From positions 248,001 through 312,000 of the forward strand of contig NZ_AUCE01000012.1 of NCBI RefSeq assembly GCF_000429605.1: a stretch of DNA of 64,000 nt, given 5' to 3'. The translations under genes were made by a program, and so were the position numbers. The first letter of the stretch is position 1; every line of letters starts with the position of its first letter. This DNA comes from Azonexus hydrophilus DSM 23864. GTDB taxonomy: Bacteria; Pseudomonadota; Gammaproteobacteria; Burkholderiales; Rhodocyclaceae. The notes beneath the pieces are model-generated. The model worked only from the letters and a program-made list of their open reading frames with translations, did not search any database and had not been told where the DNA came from. Below are positions 45,064 through 54,217 of the stretch, in pieces.

Positions 45064-46614
45064 TTATTGTGCTGCCTGCCGTTTGAAATCGCGCAGGCGG
45101 AAACCGAGAAGCCATAGTGTAGCGAAATATGCGCTGGCGCCAAGCAGAACCAGCCAGCACAAACGCAGGATACGCTCGCCGACCGAACTGGCGAACCAGC
45201 TATCTGCCGATCCGCTGGCAAACCACAGGGCGACGCCCATGACAGCCATGGCGCAGGACAATTTCATGAAGAATAACAGCCAGCCGGCTTCCGGTGCGTA
45301 AATGCTGGCCCGCCGCAGGCCTCGATAGAGCAGGCCGGCATTCAGGCAGGCGGCCAGACCGATCGACAGTGCCAGTCCGGCGTGCGCGATCCAGCCGACG
45401 AAGGCCAGGTTCATGGCCTGGGTGGCGGCCAGCGAAATCAGGGCAATCTGGACCGGGGTGCGGATGTTCTGCCGAGCGTAGAAACCCGGTGCCAGCACCT
45501 TGACCAGGATCAGCCCGGTCAGGCCGACCGAATAGGCTATCAGCGCCTGGCGGGTCTGCCAGACGTCGTTGGCGGTGAAGGCGCCGTGGAAGAACAGGGT
45601 CGAGATCAGCGGCACGGCCAGGATCGCCAGCGCCAGCGCGGCCGGCGCGGCGAGCAGGAAGGTCAGGCGCAGTCCCCAGTCGAGCAGGCGCGAGTATTCG
45701 ACGAAATCCTGCCGGGCATGGCAGCGCGACAGCGATGGCAGGAGAATGGTGCCGAGGGCGGCGCCGAGCAGGCCGGAAGGAAATTCCATCAGCCGGTCGG
45801 CGTAATACAGCCAGGACACGCTGCCGGTTTGCAGGAAGGAGGCGAAGATGGTGTTGATCAGCAGACTGATCTGCGACACCGAGACCCCGAGCAGGGCCGG
45901 CAGCATCAAGGTGCTGATCCGTCTGACGCCGGGATCGGCCCAGGCGGCCCGCCAGTTGATCGACGGCCGCGGCAGCATGGAAATGCGGCGCAAGGCCGGA
46001 ATCTGAATCAGCAGTTGCAGGAAGCCGCCGAAGAACACCGCCCAGGCCAGCGCCATCACCGGCGGTTCGAAGTAGGGCGCAGCAAACAGTGCCATGCCGA
46101 TGAAGGAGAGGTTGAGCAGCACCGGGGTGAATGCCGGCAGGGCAAAACGGCTCCAGGTGTTCAGGATGCCGCCGGCGAGCGCGACCAGCGACATGAACAG
46201 GATGTAGGGGAAAGTCACCCGGGTCAGCGCTACCGTCAGTTCGAATTTCCCGACGTCGTCGGCGAAGCCCGGCGCCGACAGCCAGACCAGCAGCGGTGCT
46301 GCGGCTACGCCGATGGCGGTGATGACGAACAGGGCCATCGACAGCAGGCTGGCGACATGATCGACCAGTGTACGCGTGTCTTCCGGCGAACGCTGATTCT
46401 TGTATTCGCCGAGGATGGGCACGAAGGCCTGGGAGAATGCGCCTTCGGCAAACATCCGGCGCAACAGGTTGGGCAACTTGAAGGCCACGAAAAAGGCATC
46501 GGTTTCCGCGCCGGCGCCAAAGGTCCGGGCGATGACGAAATCCCGGACAAAACCGAGGATACGGGAGAGCAGGGTCATGCCGCTGACCGTCGCCAGCGCG
46601 CGCAGCAAATTCAT
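45064..46614 (-). CDS. murJ: Lipid II flippase MurJ
   Basis: A 516-residue MOP-superfamily membrane protein with about 14 helices. [23 protein letters not shown] and [25 protein letters not shown] are the canonical MurJ/MviN N-terminus with the essential arginines. It flips lipid II across the inner membrane for peptidoglycan synthesis. It starts a minus-strand operon (murJ, PEBP, lapG, lapD, CYTH-CHAD), divergent from tRNA-Thr. Confidence 0.95.
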   Translation of the reverse strand: MNLLRALATVSGMTLLSRILGFVRDFVIARTFGAGAETDAFFVAFKLPNLLRRMFAEGAFSQAFVPILGEYKNQRSPEDTRTLVDHVASLLSMALFVITAIGVAAAPLLVWLSAPGFADDVGKFELTVALTRVTFPYILFMSLVALAGGILNTWSRFALPAFTPVLLNLSFIGMALFAAPYFEPPVMALAWAVFFGGFLQLLIQIPALRRISMLPRPSINWRAAWADPGVRRISTLMLPALLGVSVSQISLLINTIFASFLQTGSVSWLYYADRLMEFPSGLLGAALGTILLPSLSRCHARQDFVEYSRLLDWGLRLTFLLAAPAALALAILAVPLISTLFFHGAFTANDVWQTRQALIAYSVGLTGLILVKVLAPGFYARQNIRTPVQIALISLAATQAMNLAFVGWIAHAGLALSIGLAACLNAGLLYRGLRRASIYAPEAGWLLFFMKLSCAMAVMGVALWFASGSADSWFASSVGERILRLCWLVLLGASAYFATLWLLGFRLRDFKRQAAQ

Positions 46615-46628
46615 TTGTCGCAGCCTTG

Positions 46629-46658
46629 TTGCCTGAAGCCAGGGGGAAAAGCTATAAT
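46629..46658 (+). promoter_or_regulatory. Promoter of tRNA-Thr
   Basis: TTGCCT (46629-46634) and a perfect TATAAT (46653-46658) are separated by 18 bases. The predicted start near 46665 leaves a ~25-base leader to the tRNA. Confidence 0.7.
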
Positions 46659-46689
46659 TCTACGCTGTGCTGCTCGTTGGGTGGCCTGT

Positions 46690-46765
<76 letters not shown>

Positions 46766-46773
46766 AAGAATTC

Positions 46774-46806
46774 AAGGGGTTACGGTCAGTCCGTACCCCT
46801 TTTTTA
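46774..46806 (+). terminator. Terminator after tRNA-Thr
   Basis: AAGGGGTTACGG pairs with CCGTACCCCTT (one bulged T) and is followed by a T-run to 46806. It overlaps the end of a convergent small gene. Confidence 0.75.
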
Positions 46807-46950
46807 CTTTTCCTGTGCTCCGTTCGGCGCGAAAAAAGCCCACCAGGCACCGCCGATGGCAACGATCAGGGGCAATTCGAACAGGAAAGGGTAGTGCCAG
46901 GCCAGGGTGCCGGTTGCAGCAAGCGCGACCAGGTAGATCAGTTTGCGCAC
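46804..46950 (-). CDS. Small membrane protein (48 residues)
   Basis: A GTG at 46950 with a perfect AGGAGG four bases upstream opens a 48-residue reading frame. It has two hydrophobic stretches (IYLVALAATGTLAWHY; LPLIVAIGGAWWAFFA) and a polar tail. It follows the diguanylate cyclase gene by 34 bases and probably shares its transcript. I do not recognise the family. The longer in-frame reading frame upstream overlaps the cyclase and is not credible. Confidence 0.65.
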   Translation of the reverse strand: MRKLIYLVALAATGTLAWHYPFLFELPLIVAIGGAWWAFFAPNGAQEK

Positions 46951-46984
46951 GCTGCCTCCTGTGGCTTTCTCCGCGCTTCCGGCC

Positions 46985-47947
46985 TCAACCCCGGCATTCC
47001 GGATGCAGAACGATACGGTTGCGGCCCGCGTGTTTGGCTTCGTACAGACTGTGGTCGGCGGCTTGCAGCAATTGTTCTGCTGTCTGCTCGGCGACTGGAT
47101 GGGTGCTGGCGACGCCGATACTGCAGGAAACGAAGCTGTCCACGCCGTGTTTGTGGGGAATCCGCAGTTCGCTGGTTGACGCGCGCATGCGTTCGGCAAC
47201 CGCGAGCGCACCGGCGGCGGCGGTGCCGGGCAGGATGGCGGCAAACTCCTCGCCGCCGTAGCGGGCGACGCTGTCCTCGACCCGGAACAGCGATTCGTTG
47301 AGCGCCGAGGCGACGGCCTTGAGGCATTGGTCACCGGCCTGGTGGCCGTAGGCGTCGTTGAATTGCTTGAAATAATCGATGTCGATCAGCAGCAGGCTGA
47401 GCGGTGCGCCGGCGCGCTGGCAGCGCTTCCATTCGGTGGTCAGCGTGTCGTCGAAGTAACGCCGGTTGGGAATGCAGGTGAGGCCGTCAAGGGTGGCAAT
47501 CTGCTTGAGTCGGCGGTGGGCGGCGTGAATGTCGCGCTGCATGCCGACGATGCGCAGCATGGCCCGGACCTTGGCCAGCAGGATGATCTCGGAGACCGGT
47601 TTGTGCAGGAAGTCGTCGCCGCCGGCAATGATGCCCTGGGCGAGCATGTCTTCATCCATGACCGAGGACAGGAAGATGACCGGCGTCCACAGGTTCAGGT
47701 CGCTTTCCGTGCTCAGTTGTTCGCGGTTGCGTATTCTGCGGACCAGGCTGATGCCGTCGGTGTCGCGCAGGTTCATGTCGATCAGGATCAGGTCCGGTCG
47801 GATGCTGGCGATGAGTTCCACTGCAGATTGGCCGTCAGCAGCGAGAGAGACGCTGGCGTCGTCGAGCTGGGACAGGCATTCGCCGATCAGCTGGCGATTG
47901 GCACTGGAACTATCGACGACGAGTAGTTGGTACTTTCCGGCAGGCAT
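46985..47947 (-). CDS. Response regulator diguanylate cyclase (REC-GGDEF)
   Basis: A 320-residue PleD/WspR-like protein. The receiver domain has the phospho-acceptor Asp57 in LILIDMNL and Lys in LHKPVS. The GGDEF domain has LDGLTCIPNRRYFDD, LLIDIDYFKQFND and active-site GGEEF. RVED five residues before GGEEF is an intact I-site for product inhibition. It should make c-di-GMP when phosphorylated; its kinase is not nearby. Confidence 0.93.
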   Translation of the reverse strand: MPAGKYQLLVVDSSSANRQLIGECLSQLDDASVSLAADGQSAVELIASIRPDLILIDMNLRDTDGISLVRRIRNREQLSTESDLNLWTPVIFLSSVMDEDMLAQGIIAGGDDFLHKPVSEIILLAKVRAMLRIVGMQRDIHAAHRRLKQIATLDGLTCIPNRRYFDDTLTTEWKRCQRAGAPLSLLLIDIDYFKQFNDAYGHQAGDQCLKAVASALNESLFRVEDSVARYGGEEFAAILPGTAAAGALAVAERMRASTSELRIPHKHGVDSFVSCSIGVASTHPVAEQTAEQLLQAADHSLYEAKHAGRNRIVLHPECRG

Positions 47948-48096
47948 CGCGTCCGGGCGAAAAATGATGTGGGCAAATCATAGCATCTGCATCGCACTTG
48001 CGGATTTGGCTGGCGTTGCCGGGAGGGTTAATATGCTGCTTCAGTCCATACGCTACCGTTTGGTTTGGGCTGTCGAATAATTACAGGAGAAAGCAT

Positions 48097-48864
48097 ATGC
48101 AACTGAAAAATAAGGTGTTTGTGGTTACCGGTGGTGGCTCAGGTCTGGGTGCAGCGACGGCGCGCGGTCTGCTCGAAGCGGAGGCGCGGGTGGTCCTGGT
48201 TGATGTCAATCGTGACGCCGGCGAGGCCTTGGCCAGCGAGTTGGGTGAGAACGCGATCTTTGTCGAGACCGATGTCACCAGCGAAGCTTCGGCACAGAAT
48301 GCCATTGCTGCCGCCCTGTCGCGTTTCGGTGCCGTTCACGGCCTGGTCAATTGCGCCGGTGTGGCCCCGGCTGAGAAGGTGCTGGGCAAGGAAGGCCCGC
48401 ATCGTCTGGACAGCTTTGCCCGGGTCATCAACATCAACCTGGTCGGCACCTTCAACATGCTTCGCCTCGCGGCCGAGGCCATGATGAAGAACGAGCCGGA
48501 TGCCGGCGGTGAGCGCGGGGTGATCGTCAACACGGCTTCGGTGGCCGCTTTCGAGGGGCAACTCGGGCAGGCCGCCTATTCCGCTTCCAAGGGCGGGATC
48601 GTGGCACTGACCCTGCCGGTGGCCCGCGAGCTCGCGCGCAGCGGTATCCGTTGCCTGACCATCGCGCCGGGGATCATGGAAACACCGATGCTGCTCGGCA
48701 TGCCGCCCGAAGTCCAGGAGTCGCTGAACAAGATGGTGCCGTTCCCCACGCGCATGGGCAAACCGGCCGAATACGCGGCGCTGGTCCGGCATATCGCGGA
48801 AAACGCCTACCTGAACGGCGAAGTCATTCGTCTGGACGGCGCAATCCGGATGGGGACCAAATAA
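48097..48864 (+). CDS. 3-hydroxyacyl-CoA dehydrogenase, SDR type (HSD17B10-like)
   Basis: A 255-residue short-chain dehydrogenase. [17 protein letters not shown] is the NAD-binding Gly-rich motif, [16 protein letters not shown] follows, and the Ser-Tyr-Lys triad is seen in [10 protein letters not shown] and [13 protein letters not shown]. The overall pattern matches type II 3-hydroxyacyl-CoA dehydrogenases used in fatty or branched-chain acyl-CoA oxidation. ATG 48097 with CAGGAG upstream. It stands alone with a terminator after it. Confidence 0.9.
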   Translation: MQLKNKVFVVTGGGSGLGAATARGLLEAEARVVLVDVNRDAGEALASELGENAIFVETDVTSEASAQNAIAAALSRFGAVHGLVNCAGVAPAEKVLGKEGPHRLDSFARVININLVGTFNMLRLAAEAMMKNEPDAGGERGVIVNTASVAAFEGQLGQAAYSASKGGIVALTLPVARELARSGIRCLTIAPGIMETPMLLGMPPEVQESLNKMVPFPTRMGKPAEYAALVRHIAENAYLNGEVIRLDGAIRMGTK

Positions 48865-48892
48865 TCTATACTTGGCGTCCATCCTGACCCGC

Positions 48893-48915
48893 AAAGGCAC
48901 TCCGGTGCCTTTTTT
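48893..48915 (+). terminator. Rho-independent terminator abutting the ccoI start
   Basis: AAAGGCAC (48893-48900) and GTGCCTTT (48905-48912) form a perfect 8-bp stem with a TCCG loop and T-run to 48915. The ccoI ATG is at 48921, only five bases later. Confidence 0.85.
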
Positions 48916-48920
48916 GTTGC

Positions 48921-51362
48921 ATGTCACAAGCCTCCTGTTATCACTGCGGTCTGCCCATTCCGGATGATGTCGATCTACCGGTTGTCATCAACGGCGAAAC
49001 GAAGGCGATGTGTTGTTACGGTTGCCAGGCGGTGGCCCAGTCAATCGTGGACAACGGCCTGGCCGATTATTACCGGAGTCGCGACGCGTTGCCCGAGTCG
49101 CCGCGAGAAGCCATGCCGGCGATCCTGGAGCAGATGGCGCTCTACGATCACGCCGAATTCCAGAAGAGTTTCGTCAAGGCGCTTGGCGAGAACGACAGGG
49201 AAGCCTCGCTACTGCTTGAAGGCATCACTTGCGCCGCCTGCATCTGGCTCAACGAACAGCACATCGGTAAATTGCCCGGCGTGATCGCCGTGGACATCAA
49301 TTACGCCTCGCGGCGGGCGCGGGTCCGCTGGGACGAGTCGCGCATCAAGCTGTCCGACATCCTGCGGGCGGTCGCCGCCATCGGCTATCGCGCCTATCCC
49401 TACGACGCGGCGAAGAACGAGGAAATTTCCCGCAACGAGCGGCGTGGCGCGATGTGGCGTCTGTGGGTCGCCGGTTTCGGCATGATGCAGGTGATGATGT
49501 ACGCCTACCCGGTGTATATCGCCGACGGCGACATGAGCGCCGACATCGAGAGCCTGATGCGCTGGGCCAGCCTGATCCTGACCATCCCGGTCGTTTTCTA
49601 CTCGTCGGCGCCATTCTTCCGCAACGCCTGGCGCGACCTCAAGCTCAAGCGCGTCGGCATGGACGTGCCGGTGGCCCTGGGCGTCGGGCTGGCGTTTGCC
49701 GCCAGTTGCTGGGCCACCTTCATTCAGGGAGGCGAAGTCTATTTCGACTCGGTGACGATGTTCGTCTTCTTCCTGCTCGGCGGTCGTTACCTCGAAATGA
49801 CTGCCCGCCAGAAGGCCTTGAGCGTGACCGAGGCGCTGACCAAGCTGCTGCCGGCCTTTGCCCAGAAGATTGTGAACTTCCCCGCCGACCGCGAAGCGAC
49901 GCAAGTGGTCGTGGCCGATCTACGGGTCGGCGACCATGTGCTGGTCCGTCCCGGAGACATTGTTCCGGCTGACGGACATGTGGTCGAAGGGATCAGTTGC
50001 GCCAACGAAGCGCTGCTTACCGGGGAAAGCCTGCCGGTGCCCAAACAGCCCGGCGATCCGGTGACCGGTGGGTCGGTCAATGCCGAAAGCCCGCTGGTCG
50101 TTCGCGTCGATCAGGTGGGCGAGGGAACCCGGCTGTCGGCAATCATCGACCTGATGGAGCGGGCTTCGCTGGAAAAACCGCGCATCGTCGAAATCGCCGA
50201 CCGGATTGCCACCTATTTCGTGGCGGCGCTGCTGGTGGTGGCGATCCTGACCGCGTTTGGCTGGTACCTGGTCGAGCCCTCGCGTGCGCTGTGGATCACC
50301 GTTTCTGTGCTGGTGGTGACCTGTCCCTGTGCGCTGGCACTGGCGACCCCGATCGCTCTGACTGTGGCCGCCGGTTCACTGGCCCGCGACGGCCTGCTGG
50401 TGACGCGCGGTCACGCCATTGAAACCCTGGCGCGGGCGACACATTTCGTTTTCGACAAGACGGGAACGCTGACCACCGGGCAGATGCACCTGCAGGACAT
50501 TCTGGTTCTCGGCGAAATGTCCCGGGAGGATAGTCTGAATCTGGCAGCTGCGCTGGAACAGGCTTCCGAACATCCCCTGGCCATGGCCTTGCGCCATGCT
50601 GCGCCCGGCGATGCGCGCTGGCAGGCGACGGATTCGATCAGTGAGCCGGGGCAGGGGATCGAAGCGGTGATTGACGGCCGGCGTTATCGTATCGGTCGGC
50701 CGGCGTATGCGCTGGCAATCAGCGATGCTGCCCTGCCAGCAGTGGCAACGGATTGGCTGGAAAGCGGCGATACCGTGGTCCTGCTGGCCGATACACAAGG
50801 GCCGCTGGCCTTGTTCCGCATCGGCGACCAGTTACGCCCCGAGGCGCGCAAGCTGGTCGGGGATCTGCGTCGGGGCGGCCGTCAGGTCGTCCTGCTCACC
50901 GGCGACGCGCCGGCGGTTGCGGCTCGCGTGGCGGCCGAACTGGGGATCGACGACGTGCGTGCTGGCATGACGCCGGCCGGCAAGCATGCCGCCGTGACGG
51001 AATTGCAGTCGGCCGGGGCCATCGTGGCCATGGTTGGCGACGGGGTCAACGACGCGCCGGTGCTGGCGCAGGCCCAGGTCTCGGTGGCCATGGGCAGTGG
51101 TGCGCAACTGGCGCGGACGCAGTCCGATTTCGTGCTGCTTTCGGAAAATCTCGGGCATCTGCACAAGGGGCTTGGCCGAGCCGGTTTCGCGCTGGTCGTC
51201 ATCCGGCAGAACCTGTGGTGGTCGTTTGCCTACAACATTGTTGCGCTGCCGGCCGCCATTGCCGGTTACGTGACCCCGTGGATGGCCGGCATCGGCATGT
51301 CCCTGAGTTCCTTGCTGGTGGTGGTCAACTCGCTGCGCATCCAGCGCCTGGAGAACGATTGA
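48921..51362 (+). CDS. ccoI: Copper-exporting P1B ATPase CcoI (FixI) for cbb3 oxidase assembly
   Basis: An 813-residue heavy-metal P-type ATPase. The N-terminus carries CYHCGLP and CCYGC cysteine motifs and a metal-binding GITCAACIW, as in CcoI/FixI. The membrane CPC motif is Cys468-Pro-Cys470, the phosphorylated Asp512 is in DKTGTLT, and MVGDGVNDAPVLA is the hinge. It supplies copper to cbb3 oxidase. No ribosome site is visible before the ATG; the conserved N-terminal cysteines argue for this start. ccoS overlaps its stop. Confidence 0.94.
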   Translation: MSQASCYHCGLPIPDDVDLPVVINGETKAMCCYGCQAVAQSIVDNGLADYYRSRDALPESPREAMPAILEQMALYDHAEFQKSFVKALGENDREASLLLEGITCAACIWLNEQHIGKLPGVIAVDINYASRRARVRWDESRIKLSDILRAVAAIGYRAYPYDAAKNEEISRNERRGAMWRLWVAGFGMMQVMMYAYPVYIADGDMSADIESLMRWASLILTIPVVFYSSAPFFRNAWRDLKLKRVGMDVPVALGVGLAFAASCWATFIQGGEVYFDSVTMFVFFLLGGRYLEMTARQKALSVTEALTKLLPAFAQKIVNFPADREATQVVVADLRVGDHVLVRPGDIVPADGHVVEGISCANEALLTGESLPVPKQPGDPVTGGSVNAESPLVVRVDQVGEGTRLSAIIDLMERASLEKPRIVEIADRIATYFVAALLVVAILTAFGWYLVEPSRALWITVSVLVVTCPCALALATPIALTVAAGSLARDGLLVTRGHAIETLARATHFVFDKTGTLTTGQMHLQDILVLGEMSREDSLNLAAALEQASEHPLAMALRHAAPGDARWQATDSISEPGQGIEAVIDGRRYRIGRPAYALAISDAALPAVATDWLESGDTVVLLADTQGPLALFRIGDQLRPEARKLVGDLRRGGRQVVLLTGDAPAVAARVAAELGIDDVRAGMTPAGKHAAVTELQSAGAIVAMVGDGVNDAPVLAQAQVSVAMGSGAQLARTQSDFVLLSENLGHLHKGLGRAGFALVVIRQNLWWSFAYNIVALPAAIAGYVTPWMAGIGMSLSSLLVVVNSLRIQRLEND

Positions 51363-51565
51363 TGGAAAGTGTCTATTTGCTGGTGCCGATCTCGGTCCTG
51401 CTGGTCTTTGGTATCGCGGCGGCCTTCTGGTGGTCGGTCAAGAGTGGGCAGTTCGACGATCTCGAAGGGCCGGCGTTCAAGGTGTTGATGGACGACGATG
51501 AGGCGGCGCAGGGGAAAGTGGCCGAGCAGGAAAAGAAAAAGGACGACAAAAAAGACGAAATTTGA
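51362..51565 (+). CDS. ccoS: cbb3-type oxidase assembly protein CcoS
   Basis: A 67-residue protein with one N-terminal helix (YLLVPISVLLVFGIAAAFWW), the family pattern SGQFDDLEGPAFKVLMDDD and a lysine-rich tail. CcoS is needed for cofactor insertion into cbb3 oxidase. Its ATG overlaps the ccoI stop (TGATG). Confidence 0.92.
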   Translation: MESVYLLVPISVLLVFGIAAAFWWSVKSGQFDDLEGPAFKVLMDDDEAAQGKVAEQEKKKDDKKDEI

Positions 51566-51575
51566 CCTGCGTCAA
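51562..51575. promoter_or_regulatory. FNR-like palindrome overlapping the ccoS stop
   Basis: TTGACCTGCGTCAA is a perfect dyad with FNR/CRP-type half-site spacing (TTGAC-N4-GTCAA), differing from the FNR consensus in the inner bases of both halves. It is about 380 bases before ccoN, so its role is uncertain. Confidence 0.3.
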
Positions 51576-51652
51576 CACCAGGGAGGCTCGCGACTGTCAA
51601 TATCCTCGGCGATGCAAGTCGAACGGCTTGCGAAATTTCTCTGTTGGGGTTG

Positions 51653-51679
51653 GGGTGCGTTGCGACGCACCCTTTTTTT
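51653..51679 (+). terminator. Terminator after ccoIS
   Basis: GGGTGCGT (51653-51660) and ACGCACCC (51665-51672) form a perfect stem with TGCG loop, then seven T. It separates ccoIS from ccoNOQP. The remaining 51680-51830 is AT-richer intergenic sequence in which I see no gene. Confidence 0.88.
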
Positions 51680-51830
51680 GTTCACTTGTCGCTGATTTGC
51701 GATGTTTGGCAATACCAGTCGATTATCTGAAATTGCTGGTTTTTTTGTCGCTTCCGTGACTGGTGATGTCCGGGAAAAAGCTTGCTGGGCGTAGGAAAAT
51801 CACCCATGGTCAAGCCAGATAGTCAGTAGC

Positions 51831-51871
51831 TTGATCTAGGTCAAAACACCCCGTCTCAACTAGAATACCAT
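51831..51871 (+). promoter_or_regulatory. FNR/ANR box and promoter of ccoNOQP
   Basis: TTGATCTAGGTCAA (51831-51844) matches the FNR consensus TTGAT-N4-ATCAA at nine of ten half-site bases. TAGAATACCAT (51861-51871) offers -10 hexamers (TAGAAT or TACCAT); with TACCAT the box centres near -41, as for class II FNR activation. Oxygen-limited induction of cbb3 oxidase by FNR-type regulators is well established. Confidence 0.75.
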
Positions 51872-51940
51872 CCGCTTTTATGTGCCCCCTTGGGTTCAGG
51901 GAGGTGGGCATTCCGTTTTTCATTAACGAGAGGTGGGTTC

Positions 51941-53368
51941 ATGTCTGGAACACAAACCACATACAACGATAAGGTCGTACGGCAATTCGCCGTCATGACT
52001 GTCATCTGGGGCATCGTCGGCATGCTTGTCGGTGTCATTATTGCCGCCCAGCTTGTCTGGCCGGAGCTTAACTATGGACCGTGGCTGGCTTATGGCCGTC
52101 TGCGTCCGCTGCATACCAACGCGGTTATTTTTGCGTTTGGTGGCTGCGCTTTGTTTGCAACGTCTTACTGGTGCGTTCAGCGTACCAGTCACGCCCGCCT
52201 CTGGGGCGGCCCGCTGATCCCCTTCACCTTCTGGGGTTGGCAACTCGTCATCCTGCTGGCTGCGCTCTCGCTGCCGCTCGGCTTCACGACCGGCAAGGAA
52301 TATGCCGAACTCGAGTGGCCGATCGACATCCTGATCACGCTGGTCTGGGTTTCCTATGGTCTGGTCTTCTTCGGCACCATCGCCAAGCGCACGGTTTCCC
52401 ATATCTACGTGGCCAACTGGTTCTTCGGTTCGATGATCATCGCCGTTGCCCTGCTGCATCTGGTTAACAGCGCCGCCGTTCCGGTTTCGCTGACCCGTTC
52501 GTTCTCCGTCTATTCTGGCGTGCAGGACGCAATGATCCAGTGGTGGTACGGCCACAACGCCGTCGGCTTCTTCCTGACCGCAGGCTTCCTGGGCATGATG
52601 TACTACTTCGTGCCGAAGCAGGCTGGCCGTCCGGTGTATTCCTACCGTCTGTCGGTGGTGCACTTCTGGGCGCTGATCTTCACCTACATGTGGGCGGGTC
52701 CGCACCATCTGCACTACACCGCGCTGCCTGACTGGACCCAGTCCGTCGGTATGCTGTTCTCGCTGATCCTGCTGGCACCGTCCTGGGGTGGCATGATCAA
52801 CGGCATCATGACCCTGTCGGGTGCCTGGCACAAACTGCGCGACGATCCCATCCTGAAGTTCCTGATCACCTCGCTGTCCTTCTACGGTATGTCCACGTTC
52901 GAAGGCCCGATGATGTCGATCAAGACCGTCAATGCCCTGTCGCACTACACCGACTGGACCGTTGGTCACGTGCACTCCGGTGCGCTTGGCTGGGTGGCCA
53001 TGGTGTCGATCGGTTCGATGTACTACCTGCTGCCGCGTCTGTTCGGCAAGACCGAAATGTATAGCACCGCCCTGGTTACGGTTCACTTCTGGATCGCCAC
53101 CATCGGTACCGTTCTGTACATCGCTTCGATGTGGATTGCCGGTGTGATGCAGGGCCTGATGTGGCGTGCAGTCAATGCCGACGGTACCCTGGCTTACAGC
53201 TTCGTCGAATCGGTCAAGGGTTCCTATCCGTTCTGGGCAATTCGTTGGCTCGGCGGCGTGCTGTTCCTGTCCGGTATGTTGATCATGGCTTACAACATGT
53301 TCAAGACCATGGCTGGTGGCAACACCAAGGATGCGCCGGTGATCGCTCCGGCTGCTCATCACGCCTGA
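51941..53368 (+). CDS. ccoN: cbb3-type cytochrome c oxidase subunit I
   Basis: A 475-residue catalytic subunit with 12 helices that binds heme b, heme b3 and CuB and reduces oxygen. Conserved histidines are seen in [53 protein letters not shown] and [12 protein letters not shown] 51941 is preceded by AGAGGTGGG. The signature Tyr-His region YGHNAVGF is intact. It is the first gene of ccoNOQP. Confidence 0.96.
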   Translation: MSGTQTTYNDKVVRQFAVMTVIWGIVGMLVGVIIAAQLVWPELNYGPWLAYGRLRPLHTNAVIFAFGGCALFATSYWCVQRTSHARLWGGPLIPFTFWGWQLVILLAALSLPLGFTTGKEYAELEWPIDILITLVWVSYGLVFFGTIAKRTVSHIYVANWFFGSMIIAVALLHLVNSAAVPVSLTRSFSVYSGVQDAMIQWWYGHNAVGFFLTAGFLGMMYYFVPKQAGRPVYSYRLSVVHFWALIFTYMWAGPHHLHYTALPDWTQSVGMLFSLILLAPSWGGMINGIMTLSGAWHKLRDDPILKFLITSLSFYGMSTFEGPMMSIKTVNALSHYTDWTVGHVHSGALGWVAMVSIGSMYYLLPRLFGKTEMYSTALVTVHFWIATIGTVLYIASMWIAGVMQGLMWRAVNADGTLAYSFVESVKGSYPFWAIRWLGGVLFLSGMLIMAYNMFKTMAGGNTKDAPVIAPAAHHA

Positions 53369-53384
53369 TTAGGGAGAGAAAACA

Positions 53385-54020
53385 ATGTTGAAGCATGAGC
53401 AAATTGAGAAGAACGTAGGCCTGCTTTTCGTTCTGACCTTGTTTGTGGTGCTCTGGGGTGGGCTGCTGGAAATCGTGCCGCTCTTCTTCCAGAAGTCCAC
53501 GACGACGCCGGTTGAAGGGGTCAAGCCCTACACGGCAGTCCAGTTGGCCGGTCGTGAAGTTTATCTGCGTGAGGGCTGCTACAACTGCCACTCGCAGATG
53601 ATCCGTCCGTTCCGCGCCGAAACCGAGCGTTATGGCCACTACTCGGTGGCGGGTGAGTTTGTCTATGATCACCCGTTCCAGTGGGGTTCCAAGCGTACCG
53701 GTCCGGACCTGCATCGTGTCGGCGGTCGCTATTCCGACGAATGGCAGCGTGCCCACCTGATGAATCCGCGTGACGTTGTGCCGGAATCGAACATGCCCGC
53801 CTACGCATTCCTGGCCAGCACCAAGGCCAAGACCAGCGTGGCAGCTCAGATCGAGGACAAGATGGGCGTGATGCGCATGTACGCCAATATGCGCGGCATC
53901 CCGACGTACTCGGATGAGGAAATCAAGGCGGCCAAGGCTGACATCGGCGACATGACGGAAATGGATGTTCTCATCGCCTATCTCCAGGGCATGGGTACCG
54001 CATTGAGCGCCATGAAGTGA
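53385..54020 (+). CDS. ccoO: cbb3-type oxidase monoheme cytochrome c subunit II
   Basis: A 211-residue membrane-anchored monoheme cytochrome. The N-terminal helix ([21 protein letters not shown]) is followed by the heme motif CYNCH in [15 protein letters not shown], and distal Met is likely in NMPAYAFL. It passes electrons from CcoP to CcoN. AGGGAGAG precedes the ATG. The stop overlaps ccoQ. Confidence 0.95.
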   Translation: MLKHEQIEKNVGLLFVLTLFVVLWGGLLEIVPLFFQKSTTTPVEGVKPYTAVQLAGREVYLREGCYNCHSQMIRPFRAETERYGHYSVAGEFVYDHPFQWGSKRTGPDLHRVGGRYSDEWQRAHLMNPRDVVPESNMPAYAFLASTKAKTSVAAQIEDKMGVMRMYANMRGIPTYSDEEIKAAKADIGDMTEMDVLIAYLQGMGTALSAMK

Positions 54021-54202
54021 TGGCCATGGACATCAACGATCTGCGTTCGCTTCTGACGGTTGCCGGTTTGGTCTGTTTTCTGGCAATCGTGTGGTGGGCA
54101 TACGGCAAGAGCAGCAAGAAGGGGTTCGAAGAAGCTGCCAACCTGCCGTTCGCAGAAGGTGATGATGATGGTGCGGCGTCCCGTACGTCGCACCCGCGCT
54201 GA
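54020..54202 (+). CDS. ccoQ: cbb3-type oxidase small subunit CcoQ
   Basis: A 60-residue protein with one helix (LRSLLTVAGLVCFLAIVWWAYG) followed by KSSKKGFEEAANLPF, the usual CcoQ pattern with the small acidic tail. It stabilises the oxidase. ATG 54020 overlaps the ccoO stop; ATG 54026 is an alternative. Confidence 0.92.
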   Translation: MAMDINDLRSLLTVAGLVCFLAIVWWAYGKSSKKGFEEAANLPFAEGDDDGAASRTSHPR

Positions 54203-54217
54203 AATAAAGGAAAGCAA

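Noticed and set aside
51923-53362. 479-codon minus-strand open frame
   Set aside because: Antisense to ccoN; no motifs and no ribosome site.
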